Source: Methylobacterium sp. Leaf118 (lineage in GTDB: Bacteria > Pseudomonadota > Alphaproteobacteria > Rhizobiales > Beijerinckiaceae). From it: DNA of 64,000 nt. The notes under the pieces are model-generated. The model was not told the origin of the DNA and searched no databases. It saw only the letters and a list, made by a program, of their open reading frames with translations. Where the stretch lies: the NCBI RefSeq assembly GCF_920984675.1, contig NZ_CAKLBV010000023.1, forward strand, positions 1 through 64,000, read 5' to 3'. Below, piece by piece: positions 1 through 9,190 of this stretch (position 1 is the first letter of the stretch; each line of letters opens with the position of its first letter). Position numbers and translations under genes: made by a program.

Positions 1-142
1 AGGTGAGGCGGTGCGTGCCGTGGACGAGGGCGATGCGGTCGCCGTCCGCCGCGGCCTGGGCCGAGACCAGGGCCGAGGCCGGCACGAACGGGCGTGCCGG
101 CGCGGCGGCCGCCGTGCTGATCGTCCTGACTGCCCTGTTCAT
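1..142 (-). CDS. N-terminus of a probable NRPS / AMP-binding synthetase (partial, runs off the window)
   Basis: Only the first 47 codons lie in the window, read leftward from an ATG at 142. After about 20 variable residues the peptide runs FVPASALVSAQAAADGDR then IALVHGTHRLT, which resembles the opening of an adenylation domain (the usual pattern is '...aDriALVhgdrrLTYaEL'). The A-domain-like start follows almost immediately, so no condensation domain precedes it. It diverges from a PvdE-like cyclic peptide exporter, and both promoters carry iron-starvation boxes, so a peptide siderophore synthetase is the best reading. A stand-alone acyl-AMP ligase remains possible because the catalytic motifs are outside the window. 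Confidence 0.6.
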   Translation of the reverse strand, partial: MNRAVRTISTAAAAPARPFVPASALVSAQAAADGDRIALVHGTHRLT

Positions 143-194
143 CCGCTCAGACCGCTCCCGGGAACGGCCGGTGGCCCGGCCCCTCGACGGCAGG

Positions 195-218
195 ACGGAC
201 GGGCCTCGGCGAAATTTA
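195..218 (-). promoter_or_regulatory. Iron-starvation (PvdS-type) promoter box for the synthetase
   Basis: On the minus strand TAAAT (218-214) is followed after exactly 16 bases by CGT (197-195). TAAAT-N16/17-CGT is the published IS-box recognised by the ECF sigma factor PvdS. The box is about 53 bp upstream of the ATG at 142. A PvdS-like sigma gene lies 2 kb away. Confidence 0.8.
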
Positions 219-289
219 GAGGCCCCGCCCGAATCGGAGCGGCGTTCGGATAACGAGCTCCCGGCGAGCGGGAGTTTTGCGAGGACCTC

Positions 290-313
290 TAAATCTCGTC
301 CCGCCCCCCGCGT
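290..313 (+). promoter_or_regulatory. Iron-starvation (PvdS-type) promoter box for the exporter
   Basis: TAAAT (290-294), 16 bases, CGT (311-313): an exact match to the PvdS IS-box, facing the ABC exporter that starts at 406. The flanks (GGGAGTTTT about 10 bp upstream, CTC directly before TAAAT) recur at the box at 2872-2895, so the similarity extends beyond the core. Confidence 0.8.
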
Positions 314-405
314 CCTCGAAGGCGAGACCGGCGCGGTCCGACGAGGCGGAAGGCCGCTTCGTCGAGAGACGGCGCGACGATCGAGATCTGGACTCGGAGC
401 GGCGC

Positions 406-2076
406 ATGGATCCCGACCCCCCGGACGCCGACCCGCGCGGGAGCGTGCTCCTTCGCATCCTGGCGCAATGCCCGCGTCGGCGCCTCGCTTGGGCGCTCGG
501 CGCGAGCCTCGTGGCGGCGGCGGCCGGCATCGGCATGGTGGCCGCGGTCAACGAGGGGCTGTCCGGGCGCCACGATCCCCGCTGGCTCACCCTGGGCTTC
601 GCCGCCGCGGCGCTCGCCGGGCTCGGCGGCCGGATCGCCGGCGGGCTCCTCTTCGCGCGGCTCGGCGAGGGCGTCCTCCTCGACATGCGCCGCTCCCTGG
701 CGGCGCGGGTGGCCGCGGCGGAGTTCGCCCGGGTCGAGCGGCTCGGCGCCGCGCGGGTGCAGTCGGTGATGACCGACGACGCCGCCCGCGTCGCCGATTT
801 CCTCGTCGCCGTCCCGAACCTCGTCATGAACGCCACGATCGTGTCGGGATGCCTCGCCTATCTCGCCTGGACCTCGCTCGCCGCCTTCGCCCTCGCGCTG
901 GCGACGATCCTCGGCGGCTCGCTGATCTTCGCCCTGGGCCATGCCCGCGCCCTGAAGGAACTCGACCGGGCCGGCACGGCGCAGGATGCGCTGTTCGGGC
1001 ATTTCGACGGGCTGTTCTCGGGCGCCAAGGAGCTGAAGCTCAACCGCGACCGGGCCGATTCCTTCCTGCGCCACTCCCTGGACGACAGCATCGCCTCGGT
1101 GCGGGAACACCGCCTGCGGGGCTTGCGCATCTACGTCGTCGCGGCGGGCGCCGCCCTGTTCATGGTCCACGCCCTGATCGGGGCCCTGGCCTTCGGGGGC
1201 CTCTCCGGGGCCGGATCGATCGTGGTGTTCCTCTACCTGATGATGCCCCTCGACGCGCTCCTCAACACCCTGCCCAACGCCCAGCAGGCGCGGGTCTCGA
1301 TGATGCGGATCGACCGGCTGATGGCGGCGGTCGCGGCGCCGGAGCCCGTCGTCGCCCGGGGCCCCGCTTCGGGGTTCCGCGAGCTGCGCCTCGCCGGCGT
1401 GCGCCACCGCTATTACCGGGAGGCCGAGGATGGGATGTTCGAACTCGGGCCGATCGACCTTGCCCTCCGCCCCGGCGAGATCGTCATCCTGATCGGCGGG
1501 AACGGCAGCGGCAAGACCACGCTCGCCAAGGTGCTGACGGGGCTCTACCGGCCGGAATCCGGCACGATCACCCTCGACGGCACGCCGGTGACCGATGCCG
1601 ACCGCGACCGGCAGCGCCGGCTGTTCGCGGCCGTCTTCTCCGACTTCCACCTGTTCCCGACGCTGCACGGCCTCGGCGGGTCGGAGGCGGCGGCGGGCGC
1701 CCTCGACGGAGCCGCCAACGCGCTGATCGCCAAGCTCGAACTCGCCCACAAGGTGTCGGTCACGGGCGGCCGGCTCTCGACGCGGGCGCTCTCCCAGGGG
1801 CAGCGCAAGCGTCTCGCCCTCGTGGTCGCCTTTTTGGAAGACCGGCCGTTCTACCTGTTCGACGAATGGGCCGCCGACCAAGACCCGCTCTTCCGCGAGG
1901 TGTTCTACCGGAGGCTGCTGCCGGAGCTGCGGGCCCGCGGCAAGGCCGTGCTCGCGATCTCCCACGACGACCGCTACTTCGACGTGGCCGACCGCCTGCT
2001 GAAGCTGGAGAGCGGCGCCCTCGTCGAGGTTGGCGCCGCGCCCGCCGCCGCGCCCGCCGCCCAGGCGCACGCGTGA
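406..2076 (+). CDS. Cyclic peptide/siderophore ABC exporter, PvdE-like (fused TMD-NBD)
   Basis: A 556-residue half-transporter. Hydrophobic membrane segments fill residues 15-290 and an ATPase domain follows from about 335. The Walker A region reads GGNGSGKTT, followed by the signature-like LSQGQRKRLA, Walker B FYLFDEWAADQDP and switch His in ISHDDRYF. The LFDEWAADQDP form of Walker B is typical of the cyclic peptide exporter family (SyrD/PvdE), which exports peptide siderophores to the periplasm. ATG 406 was chosen because GGAGC precedes it; an upstream TTG at 277 would place the IS-box promoter inside the gene. The last 15 residues are Ala/Pro-rich and variable. It is divergent from the synthetase and just upstream of the convergent sigma factor. 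Confidence 0.85.
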   Translation: MDPDPPDADPRGSVLLRILAQCPRRRLAWALGASLVAAAAGIGMVAAVNEGLSGRHDPRWLTLGFAAAALAGLGGRIAGGLLFARLGEGVLLDMRRSLAARVAAAEFARVERLGAARVQSVMTDDAARVADFLVAVPNLVMNATIVSGCLAYLAWTSLAAFALALATILGGSLIFALGHARALKELDRAGTAQDALFGHFDGLFSGAKELKLNRDRADSFLRHSLDDSIASVREHRLRGLRIYVVAAGAALFMVHALIGALAFGGLSGAGSIVVFLYLMMPLDALLNTLPNAQQARVSMMRIDRLMAAVAAPEPVVARGPASGFRELRLAGVRHRYYREAEDGMFELGPIDLALRPGEIVILIGGNGSGKTTLAKVLTGLYRPESGTITLDGTPVTDADRDRQRRLFAAVFSDFHLFPTLHGLGGSEAAAGALDGAANALIAKLELAHKVSVTGGRLSTRALSQGQRKRLALVVAFLEDRPFYLFDEWAADQDPLFREVFYRRLLPELRARGKAVLAISHDDRYFDVADRLLKLESGALVEVGAAPAAAPAAQAHA

Positions 2077-2183
2077 TCTCGAGCGCGGGATCCCTTTCAA
2101 CCCGGGCTCATACGAAATCCGGTTGATCCCTTCGGGATGGCAGATTTGGGCTTCGCTCAAACGCCGCGCGGGCTTGCCTGATC

Positions 2184-2212
2184 CGGGCTCCGCTTTGATC
2201 AAGTGGAGCCCG
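2184..2212. terminator. Hairpin between convergent exporter and sigma genes
   Basis: CGGGCTCC (2184-2191) pairs with GGAGCCCG (2205-2212), and the stem continues inward as CTT/AAG. It lies between two convergent stop codons (2076 and 2215). There is no strong T-tract, so termination is inferred from position and stem strength. Confidence 0.5.
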
Positions 2213-2214
2213 TA

Positions 2215-2730
2215 TCAGGAGGCGGCGGCGCGGCAGAGGGCGGTGGCGTCGCGGATCATGAAGTTGACGAGCGTCGGCGACACGCCGGCCCGCGCCGCGA
2301 TGTCCTTCTGCGGCACGCCGTCGATGCGGTGGGACAGGAAGGCCTCGCGGGTGCGGGCCGGCGCCTCGTCCAGCGCCGCGATCGCCCGGTGCAGGGTCTG
2401 GCGGGCCTCCAGCCGGCGCAAGGGGCAGTCGCAGGGCGCGGGCACCGCGTCGCCGGCTTCCTCCGGGGCGCTGCGACGGCACTCGCGGCCCGTCTGGCGC
2501 ACCGCGTCGATGGCGGCGTTGTGGACCATGCGGCGCAGGAAGCCCGCCGCGTCGGCGACCTCGGCGGCGACGCCGTTCTGGCAGACCTTCAGGCAGACAT
2601 CCTGCACCACGTCCTCGGCCCGCGCGCCGCAGCGCACGACCCGCCGCGCCGTCTCGACCAGCTGGGGGCGATGGCGCAGCAACTCCACCAGGAGCGGATC
2701 CGCTCCCCGGTCGTTCTCTCTCCTCGGCAT
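2215..2730 (-). CDS. pvdS: ECF sigma factor, PvdS-like iron-starvation sigma
   Basis: 171 residues. Region 2 includes AEDVVQDVCLKV and FLRRMVHNAAIDAVR. Region 4 contains GVPQKDIAARAGVSPTLVNF followed by MIRDA, which closely matches what I recall of Pseudomonas PvdS (GVPQKDIA..LGVSPTLVNF..RDA). PvdS directs RNA polymerase to siderophore promoters under iron limitation. ATG 2730 was chosen for its AGGA ribosome site and because the frame further upstream overlaps an IS-box. I see no IS-box for this gene, so its own control is presumably an iron repressor such as Fur, RirA or Irr. No anti-sigma gene is adjacent. Confidence 0.85.
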   Translation of the reverse strand: MPRRENDRGADPLLVELLRHRPQLVETARRVVRCGARAEDVVQDVCLKVCQNGVAAEVADAAGFLRRMVHNAAIDAVRQTGRECRRSAPEEAGDAVPAPCDCPLRRLEARQTLHRAIAALDEAPARTREAFLSHRIDGVPQKDIAARAGVSPTLVNFMIRDATALCRAAAS

Positions 2731-2871
2731 GGCGTTCCTGTCCTTGGGGCGAACCGGCCGCGCGAGGATCGGCACCGGACAGGACGGCACGGGGGCTTCG
2801 CGGGCATCGCAGGGAAGCATCGGCCGCGCTGTCGCATCGGCACCGAACATCGGGAGTTTTCGGAAAAACTC

Positions 2872-2895
2872 TAAATCTTCGGCCGGACGCAGCGT
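2872..2895 (+). promoter_or_regulatory. Iron-starvation (PvdS-type) promoter box for the GNAT gene
   Basis: TAAAT (2872-2876), 16 bases, CGT (2893-2895): the third exact IS-box. It shares the GGGAGTTTT...CTCTAAATCT context with the box at 290. It points at the acetyltransferase gene and lies in the leader region of the divergent sigma gene. Confidence 0.8.
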
Positions 2896-3024
2896 CTTGG
2901 CTGTAAGTCGAGACATAGCGCCGGGGCTGGTGTTGATCAATGATAGCTCGCAGATGTGAATGTAGCCTGGAATTATAATAAACTCATCTTTGATTGGAAT
3001 AAGCATAAACTGTCTGAGTTCGCC

Positions 3025-3831
3025 GTGCCGGACAACGCCTTAGCCTCCCCTGCGCCCGTGCCGTCGGCGGAGAGCGCAGACCGCCTCCTGCCGTCGCTGC
3101 TCGCGGCCCATGCCCGGGTGCAGGCCGGCTGCTACGTGTCGGGGGTCGAGGCCGGGCCTGGGGGCGGGCAATGGCTGTGGTCGCGCCACCTCGCCGAATT
3201 CGGCCTCAACATGAGCGTCGGCGTGCGCGACGGCGCCTGGATCCGGGCGGAGGCGGCGCGGCGGGGCCGGGCTCCGGTGGCGCTCGCCGCCGATATGGGG
3301 GAGGCCCGTGACCTCTGCCTCGCCCTCGGGGCGGCCCCGGTCGCGGCGGTGGCCTGGATGGTCCGCGACCTCGCCCCGGCGGAGGCGCGGACGGCGACGG
3401 AGGGGGGGCTCACGGTCTCGGAGCGGCCCGCTCCGGATGCGGCCTTTCTCGGGGTGATGGCGCGGCAATCCGACAATCCGGCGGTCAACGCGGCGACGAT
3501 GGAGGGCTACGGCCCGGCCCTGCGCGCGGCCACGGCCGGTCCCGGCATCCGGGTGCGCCACCTGACGCTGTGGGAGGGGAACGCGCCCGTCGCCTGCGCC
3601 TCCCTCCATGCGGAGGCGGCCTGGGCCGGCCTCTACAACGTCGCGGTCGCGGCCCCGCATCAGCGCCGGGGCCTCGGCCGCCGCATCACGGCCCAGGCGA
3701 TCGCAGCGGCGGCGGCGCTCGGCTGCGCCGGCCTGTTCCTGCAATGCGTCCCCAGCGGGCCGGTCGAGCGCCTCTATGCCGGCCTCGGCTTTCGCCGGGT
3801 GGCGCGCCCGCTCCTGCTCGCCCTGCGGTAG
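3025..3831 (+). CDS. GNAT-family N-acetyltransferase in the siderophore locus
   Basis: 268 residues from GTG 3025. A conserved GNAT acetyl-CoA fold occupies the C-terminal half: LYNVAVAAPHQRRGLGRRI supplies motif A with the RRGLGRR phosphate loop, and VERLYAGLGFRRV forms motif B. The N-terminal half is a divergent GNAT-like or substrate domain. An IS-box 130 bp upstream puts it under the sigma factor. Such enzymes acylate siderophore building blocks or modify the product, but the substrate cannot be read here. An alternative GTG at 2956 adds 23 AT-rich residues that look non-coding; neither start has a strong ribosome site. Confidence 0.75.
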   Translation: MPDNALASPAPVPSAESADRLLPSLLAAHARVQAGCYVSGVEAGPGGGQWLWSRHLAEFGLNMSVGVRDGAWIRAEAARRGRAPVALAADMGEARDLCLALGAAPVAAVAWMVRDLAPAEARTATEGGLTVSERPAPDAAFLGVMARQSDNPAVNAATMEGYGPALRAATAGPGIRVRHLTLWEGNAPVACASLHAEAAWAGLYNVAVAAPHQRRGLGRRITAQAIAAAAALGCAGLFLQCVPSGPVERLYAGLGFRRVARPLLLALR

Positions 3832-3896
3832 GGCACGAGCGCTCGCCGCCGACGGGAAAGCCGGTCAGGCTCGAGAGCGCGACACAACGGAGACGG

Positions 3897-3935
3897 AGAG
3901 CCGTGCCACGTTTCAACGTGATGGGGCACGGCTCT
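3897..3935. terminator. Hairpin between convergent GNAT gene and ntrC
   Basis: AGAGCCGTGCC (3897-3907) pairs perfectly with GGCACGGCTCT (3925-3935), and an inner ACGTT/AACGT stem stacks on it. It separates converging genes. There is no T-tract. Confidence 0.55.
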
Positions 3936-3956
3936 CAGCCGCGAGGGGCGGTGGCC

Positions 3957-5420
3957 TCACCGCGAGGTGCGGAACACCTGGAGGTCGAGGTCGCGCACCT
4001 TCTTGCGCAGGGTGTTGCGGTTCACCCCCAGCAGCTCCGCGGCGCGGATCTGGTTGCCGCGGGTGGCGGCCAGGGCTGCGCCGATCAGCGGGCCTTCGAT
4101 CTCGCGCAGGATGCGGTGGTAGAGGCCGGGCGGGGGCAGGGTGTCGCGATACCCCGAGAAATAATCGGCGAGGTGCCGCTCGACGGCGCCGGAGAGGGTC
4201 TCGTTCTCCGCCGCGCCGTTCTTCTGCGCGGACTTGCCCGCCGCCATGGGCTGGGCGAGCGGCAGGGTGTCGAGCTCGGCCTCGATCACCGGGCCGGTGA
4301 TGGTCTCCTGCGGATAGAGCGCCGCGAGCCGCCGCACGAGGTTTTCCAGTTCGCGCACGTTGCCGGGCCAGCGGTAGCGCTTCAATCGCTCCATGGCGTC
4401 GGCGTCGAGGGTCTTGCGGGTCAGGCCCTCGCGCTCGACCAGCACGAAGAAGTGGCGGATCAGGTCCGGCACGTCCTCGGCCCGCTCGCGCAGCGCCGGC
4501 AGGCGCAGGGGCACGACGTTCAGGCGGAAGAACAGGTCCTCGCGAAAGATCCCCTGCTGGATCGAGACGCGCAGATCCTTGTTGGTCGCCGCGATGATGC
4601 GGACATTGGTCTTGATCGGCACCCGCCCGCCGACGGTGGTGTACTCGCCCTGCTGGAGCACCCGCAGCAGGCGGGTCTGCGCCTCCATCGGCATGTCGCC
4701 GATCTCGTCGAGGAAGAGCGTGCCGCCCTCCGCCTGCTCGAACCGGCCGGCCGAGCGCGACAGCGCCCCCGTGAAGGCGCCCTTCTCGTGGCCGAACAGT
4801 TCGGATTCGATGAGGTCGCGGGGGATCGCCGCCATGTTGACGGGCACGAACGGCCCGGTGCGGCGGCGCCCGTAATCGTGCAAGGCCCGGGCGACCAGCT
4901 CCTTGCCGGTGCCGGACTCGCCCGTGATCATCACGGTGAGGTCGGTGGGCATCAGCCGGGCGAGCGCCCGGTAGATCTCCTGCATGGCCGGCGAGCGCCC
5001 GACCAGCGGGATGTCCTCGTTCTCCGGTCCCGCCCCCGGCGCCGGCGTCCCGCGGGGCCGTGACAGGGCCCGGCCGACGATGGCGGTGAGCTCCTTCAGG
5101 TCGAAGGGCTTCGGGAGATACTCGTAGGCGCCGCGCTCGGAGGCGCGGATCGCCGTCATGAAGGTGTTCTGCGCACTCATCACGATGATCGGCAGTTCGG
5201 GCCGGACCCGCTTGATGCGGGGCAGGAGGTCGAACACGTTCTCGTCGGGCATCACCACGTCGGTGATGACGAGGTCCCCCTCCCCCTGCGCCACCCAGCG
5301 CCAGAGCGTGGCGCAGTTCGAGGTGGTGCGGACCTCGTAGCCGGCCCGCGACAGGGCCTGGTTCAGGACGGTGCGGATCGCGGCGTCGTCGTCCGCGACG
5401 ATGATGTGGCCGTTGGGCAT
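3957..5420 (-). CDS. ntrC: Nitrogen regulatory protein NtrC (sigma-54 activator)
   Basis: 487 residues. The receiver domain (1-120) has phosphoacceptor Asp54 in [10 protein letters not shown] and Lys104 in YLPKPFD. The AAA+ domain has Walker A GESGTGKE at about 167-174 and the sigma-54 contact loop GAFTGA at about 214-219. A Fis-type helix-turn-helix ([19 protein letters not shown]) closes the protein. NtrC activates nitrogen-scavenging promoters when phosphorylated by NtrB. It lies 10 bp downstream of ntrB in the dusB-ntrB-ntrC operon. A sigma-54 promoter for nitrate uptake is in this same window at 46616-46630. ATG 5420 aligns with the conserved [12 protein letters not shown] start. Confidence 0.95.
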   Translation of the reverse strand: MPNGHIIVADDDAAIRTVLNQALSRAGYEVRTTSNCATLWRWVAQGEGDLVITDVVMPDENVFDLLPRIKRVRPELPIIVMSAQNTFMTAIRASERGAYEYLPKPFDLKELTAIVGRALSRPRGTPAPGAGPENEDIPLVGRSPAMQEIYRALARLMPTDLTVMITGESGTGKELVARALHDYGRRRTGPFVPVNMAAIPRDLIESELFGHEKGAFTGALSRSAGRFEQAEGGTLFLDEIGDMPMEAQTRLLRVLQQGEYTTVGGRVPIKTNVRIIAATNKDLRVSIQQGIFREDLFFRLNVVPLRLPALRERAEDVPDLIRHFFVLVEREGLTRKTLDADAMERLKRYRWPGNVRELENLVRRLAALYPQETITGPVIEAELDTLPLAQPMAAGKSAQKNGAAENETLSGAVERHLADYFSGYRDTLPPPGLYHRILREIEGPLIGAALAATRGNQIRAAELLGVNRNTLRKKVRDLDLQVFRTSR

Positions 5421-5430
5421 GGCTCTCGAC

Positions 5431-6579
5431 TCAACGCTCCGCGGCCGATTCGCGCCCGTCGCGGGCGCTCGACATGGGAAGCAGGATCCGGAAGGCGGTG
5501 CGGCGGGGAACGGGATCGCACTCGACGATACCCCCGTGGTCGCCGACGATCTTGGCCACCAATGCAAGACCAAGGCCGGAGCCCTGCGCCTTGGTGGTCA
5601 CGAAGGGGTCGAACAGGTCGGAGAGGAGGTCGGGCGGGATGCCCGGCCCGTTGTCGCGCACCGCCACCTCGATCGGCAGGCTGACCCGCTCGCGCGAGCC
5701 CTGCACCTGCAGGCGCAGGCCGGTGCGGAAGGCGGTGGACAGGGTGATCTCGCCCTCGACCGTGTCGGTGCCGATGGCCTCCGCCGCGTTCTTCACGAGG
5801 TTGAGGATCACCTGGATCAGCTGGTCGCGGTTGCCGAGGACCGGCGGGAGCGAGGGATCGTAATTCTCGATGAAGCGGATGTGGCGGGCAAAGCCCGACT
5901 GCGCCGAGCGCTTCACCTGATCGAGCACGCCGTGGACGTTGACCGGGCCGCGCTCCACCGGCCGCTCCTCGCCGAACAGCTCCATGCGCTCGACGATGCG
6001 CACGATCCGGTCCGATTCGTCGCAGATGAGCCGGGTGAGCACCCGGTCCTCGTCCTCGCTGTCCTGCTCCAGCAGCTGCGCCGCGCCGCGGATGCCGGCG
6101 AGCGGGTTCTTGATCTCGTGGGCCAGCATGGCGCCGAGCGCCACCATGGAGCGGGCGGCCCCCCGGTGGGTGAGCTGCCGGTTCATCTTGTCGGCGATGG
6201 TCCGCTCCTGGAACATCAGCACCACGGAATCGTCCTCGTCGCGCAGCGGCGTGGCGAAGACGTCGACGCTGCGCTCCTGGCTCGAGCGGGGCTGGACCAG
6301 CTCGACCCGGTATTCCGAGACGGAGGAGCGGCGGCGGCGCACCTCGGCGACGAGGGCGATGATCGGCGAGGAGAACGGGATGATGTCGCGCAGCCGGCCC
6401 CGGCGCATCACCTTGGCGGAGGCATCGAAGAACAGCTCGGCCGCGTGGTTGACCCGCAGGATGCGCTCGTCCGGCCCGATGGTGAGGACCGGCAGCGGCA
6501 GGGCGTTCAGCACCGCCTCCGCCGCCGGCTGGGCGCCGGGGGCGGGATCGTCGCCGGAGAAGCTCATCGTATGGCTCAT
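5431..6579 (-). CDS. ntrB: Nitrogen sensor histidine kinase NtrB
   Basis: 382 residues, no membrane segments. A PAS domain (about 20-130) precedes the H-box [13 protein letters not shown] with His154, then an ATPase domain with N-box [10 protein letters not shown]1 DNGPGIP and G2 GSGLGLALV. It phosphorylates or dephosphorylates NtrC according to PII signalling. Its ATG overlaps the dusB stop by 4 bases (ATGA), which indicates translational coupling. Confidence 0.95.
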   Translation of the reverse strand: MSHTMSFSGDDPAPGAQPAAEAVLNALPLPVLTIGPDERILRVNHAAELFFDASAKVMRRGRLRDIIPFSSPIIALVAEVRRRRSSVSEYRVELVQPRSSQERSVDVFATPLRDEDDSVVLMFQERTIADKMNRQLTHRGAARSMVALGAMLAHEIKNPLAGIRGAAQLLEQDSEDEDRVLTRLICDESDRIVRIVERMELFGEERPVERGPVNVHGVLDQVKRSAQSGFARHIRFIENYDPSLPPVLGNRDQLIQVILNLVKNAAEAIGTDTVEGEITLSTAFRTGLRLQVQGSRERVSLPIEVAVRDNGPGIPPDLLSDLFDPFVTTKAQGSGLGLALVAKIVGDHGGIVECDPVPRRTAFRILLPMSSARDGRESAAER

Positions 6580-7691
6580 GCGGCCTCGCCGATCGTCGTG
6601 CCGGAGGCCGCCGCGGCGGCCGGGTCCAGGAAGGCGCGGCGCAGCAGGCGCAGCGCCTCGGTGGGGTCGCTCGTCGTGACGAGGCGGCGCCGGTCGTCGG
6701 GGCGAAGGGCGCCGGGTCCAAGGGCGCCGGGTCCAAGGGCGCCGGGTCCAAGGGCGCCGGGTCCATGGGCGCCGGGTCCAAGGGCGCCCGCGCCGGCGGC
6801 GTCGGCATAGGCCGCCAGATGCTTGCGGGCGTGGCGCACGCCCATGGCCGGCCCGTAGAGGGCGATCAGCCCCTGGTAATGCTCGGCCGCCAGCGCCGCC
6901 CGCGCCTCCGCCGACAGCGGGGCGACGTCTTGTCCGGCCAGCCCGGCGGCGATCTCGCCGACGAGCCAGGGCCGGCCGACGGCCGCGCGGCCGATCATGA
7001 TCCCGGCCGCCCCCGAGGCGGCGAGGCAGGAACGGGCCTCGTCGAGGCTCGTCACGTCGCCGTTGGCGATCACCGGGAGCCGCACCGCCGCGACCACGGC
7101 GCGGATGGCCGACCAATCGGCCCGCCCCTTGTAGAATTGCTGCCGGGTGCGGCCGTGGACCGTGACGGCGTTGAGCCCCAGCCCCTCGGCGCGCCGGGCG
7201 AGTTCGGCCGCGTTGAGGCTCGCATGGTCCCATCCGAGGCGCATCTTCACGGTGACCGGCACCGTGACCGCCTCCCGCACGGCGGCGAGCAGGCGGGTCG
7301 CGTGGTCGAGGTCGCGCATCAGGGCCGAGCCCGCCTCGCCCCCGGTCACGGTCTTGGCCGGGCAGCCCATGTTGACGTCGATGGCGTCGGCGCCGTTCGC
7401 CACGGCGATGCGGGCGGCCTCGGCCATCGGTTCTTCCGCACAGCCGGCAAGCTGGACGATATGGGGGCTCACCCCCTCCCCCTCGGCCCGGACCCGCGAT
7501 TCGGCGTCGCCCCGGGCGAGTTCGGCGGCCGCCACCATCTCGGAGACGACGGCGCTCGCCCCGCATCCTTGCGCGAGGCGCCGCATATGCAGGTCGGTGA
7601 CGCCGGACAGGGGCGCCAGCAGCACCGGCGGCGTCCCGGCCTCCAGGCTGCCACCGGCACGCAGGACGCTTAAATAATGGTCAGGGCTCAT
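6576..7691 (-). CDS. dusB: tRNA-dihydrouridine synthase (NifR3/DusB)
   Basis: 371 residues. An FMN-binding TIM barrel starts at [11 protein letters not shown]. The signature [11 protein letters not shown]-like [17 protein letters not shown] contains the catalytic Cys, and [27 protein letters not shown] and [13 protein letters not shown] follow in the expected order. It reduces uridine in the tRNA D-loop. The dusB(nifR3)-ntrBC order is classic in alphaproteobacteria. The ATG at 7691 fits the conserved start; a TTG at 7700 is an alternative. Oddity: residues encoded by 6706-6790 are a GALGP tandem repeat inserted ahead of the C-terminal helix. Confidence 0.93.
   Translation of the reverse strand: MSPDHYLSVLRAGGSLEAGTPPVLLAPLSGVTDLHMRRLAQGCGASAVVSEMVAAAELARGDAESRVRAEGEGVSPHIVQLAGCAEEPMAEAARIAVANGADAIDVNMGCPAKTVTGGEAGSALMRDLDHATRLLAAVREAVTVPVTVKMRLGWDHASLNAAELARRAEGLGLNAVTVHGRTRQQFYKGRADWSAIRAVVAAVRLPVIANGDVTSLDEARSCLAASGAAGIMIGRAAVGRPWLVGEIAAGLAGQDVAPLSAEARAALAAEHYQGLIALYGPAMGVRHARKHLAAYADAAGAGALGPGAHGPGALGPGALGPGALGPGALRPDDRRRLVTTSDPTEALRLLRRAFLDPAAAAASGTTIGEAA
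6706..6780. repeat. 15-bp in-frame minisatellite inside dusB
   Basis: Five consecutive 15-base units AGGGCGCCGGGTCCA. Four are identical and the fifth starts TGG; a partial sixth follows. Read on the minus strand each unit encodes one GALGP pentapeptide (one unit gives GAHGP). Copy-number changes would preserve frame. Confidence 0.95.
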
Positions 7692-7900
7692 TCTGCACAA
7701 TAAGTAGCCAAATGTGAGCCGGACGCAAGCGCCGACCGCGTTTGCCTTCGGGCAATCCGCCGCATATGAGCGCGAGCGTTCCCGCTATCCCCAGCGGAGT
7801 GACTCTCACGAGACGCCCGCGGCGCCGTCGCCGGTCCGGCGGGGCCCGTCCGAATCCGGGTGGTGCGTGCGACGCTCCGCGTGACCTTCGAGGCCCGACC

Positions 7901-9190
7901 ATGTCCGACAATGCCGCGCGGCCGGAAGTGGCCGCCGTCGTGGTGGCGGCCGGCAAGGGCCTGCGGGTCGGCGGCGACCTGCCCAAGCAATACCGCCGGG
8001 TCGGCGGCCGGGCGGTCCTGACCCGCACCCTCGCCGCGCTCGCCGCCTCGCCCCGGATCGCCCGCATCCAGCCGGTGATCGCCCCCGACGCCGCCGCGTT
8101 CTTTCGGGATTGCGTCGCCGAGCTGGAGCCGGCGCTGCGCCAGAAGCTGGCCGAGCCGGTTCCCGGCGGAGCGACCCGCCAGCAATCGGTGGCCGCCGGG
8201 CTCGAAGGCCTGGCGCGATCGGGCGCGCCGGACCTCGTGCTGGTGCACGACGCCGCCCGTCCCTTCGTCGATGAGGGGTTGATCGGCCGTGCGGTCGCCG
8301 CCGGGGCCGAGCACGGTGCGGCGGTGCCGGGCACGCCCGTCACCGACACGATCAAGCGCGTCGAGGCGATCGCCCCGGGCATCGGTCGCGTCCGCGAGAC
8401 GCCGGACCGCGAGAATTTGCGCGCGGTGCAGACCCCTCAGAGCTTCCGCTTCGGCCCCCTCCTCGCGGCCCATCGCCGGGCCGCGGCCGAGGGCCGCGAC
8501 GGCTTCACCGACGACGGGGCGCTCGCCGAATGGGCCGGGCTCGCCGTGGTGGTGTTCGAGGGCGACCTGAGAAACCGCAAGATCACCCAGGCCTCCGACC
8601 TGATGGAGGCCGACCGGGCTTTCTCAGGAGAGGCGGTCGCGGTATCTGATGCTCCCATGACGACTTACGTGACCCGCCTCGGCACCGGCTTCGACGTGCA
8701 TGCCTTCACGGAAGGCGACCATGTCTGGCTCGGCGGCGTGAAGATCCCCGCCGATCGCGGCGTGCTCGCCCATTCCGACGGCGACGTGGCCCTGCACGCC
8801 CTCACCGACGCGCTGCTCGGCGCCATCGCCGACGGCGATATCGGCACCCATTTCCCGCCCTCCGACGAGCGCTGGCGCGGCGCCGCCTCCGACCAGTTCC
8901 TGGCCCATGCCTGCGCCCTGGTGCGGGCGCGCGGCGGTCGGATCGACCATCTCGACATCACCGTGCTGGCCGAGGCTCCGCGCATCGGCGCGCATCGCGA
9001 GGCGATCCGGGCGCGCATCGCGGAGATCACGGGCGTGCCGCTCTCCGCCGTCTCGATCAAGGCGACGACGACCGAGAAGCTCGGCTTCGTCGGCCGCGCC
9101 GAGGGTCTCGCCGCCCAGGCCGCCGCGACGGTGCGTCTGCCCGAGGTCGAGGTGGACACCGGCAGCGAGACGGCCGAGCGCCGCTCGTGA
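7901..9190 (+). CDS. ispDF: Bifunctional IspD/IspF (MEP isoprenoid pathway)
   Basis: 429 residues. Residues 10-235 are IspD, the 2-C-methylerythritol 4-phosphate cytidylyltransferase, with the nucleotide loop [17 protein letters not shown] and the VHDAARPFV motif. Residues 255-415 are IspF, the cyclodiphosphate synthase, with metal site [27 protein letters not shown] and C-terminal [13 protein letters not shown]. The fusion is common in alphaproteobacteria and joins non-consecutive pathway steps. ATG 7901 was chosen over an earlier in-frame start at 7742, since a GAGG ribosome site precedes it and conservation begins here. It overlaps the next gene by 4 bases. Confidence 0.95.
   Translation: MSDNAARPEVAAVVVAAGKGLRVGGDLPKQYRRVGGRAVLTRTLAALAASPRIARIQPVIAPDAAAFFRDCVAELEPALRQKLAEPVPGGATRQQSVAAGLEGLARSGAPDLVLVHDAARPFVDEGLIGRAVAAGAEHGAAVPGTPVTDTIKRVEAIAPGIGRVRETPDRENLRAVQTPQSFRFGPLLAAHRRAAAEGRDGFTDDGALAEWAGLAVVVFEGDLRNRKITQASDLMEADRAFSGEAVAVSDAPMTTYVTRLGTGFDVHAFTEGDHVWLGGVKIPADRGVLAHSDGDVALHALTDALLGAIADGDIGTHFPPSDERWRGAASDQFLAHACALVRARGGRIDHLDITVLAEAPRIGAHREAIRARIAEITGVPLSAVSIKATTTEKLGFVGRAEGLAAQAAATVRLPEVEVDTGSETAERRS

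Noticed and set aside
289-2202. Long antisense frame over the peptide exporter
   Set aside because: Shadow of a gene with intact ABC motifs.
7671-7675. TAAAT near the start of dusB
   Set aside because: No CGT at 16 or 17 bases, and it lies inside the first codons of dusB.
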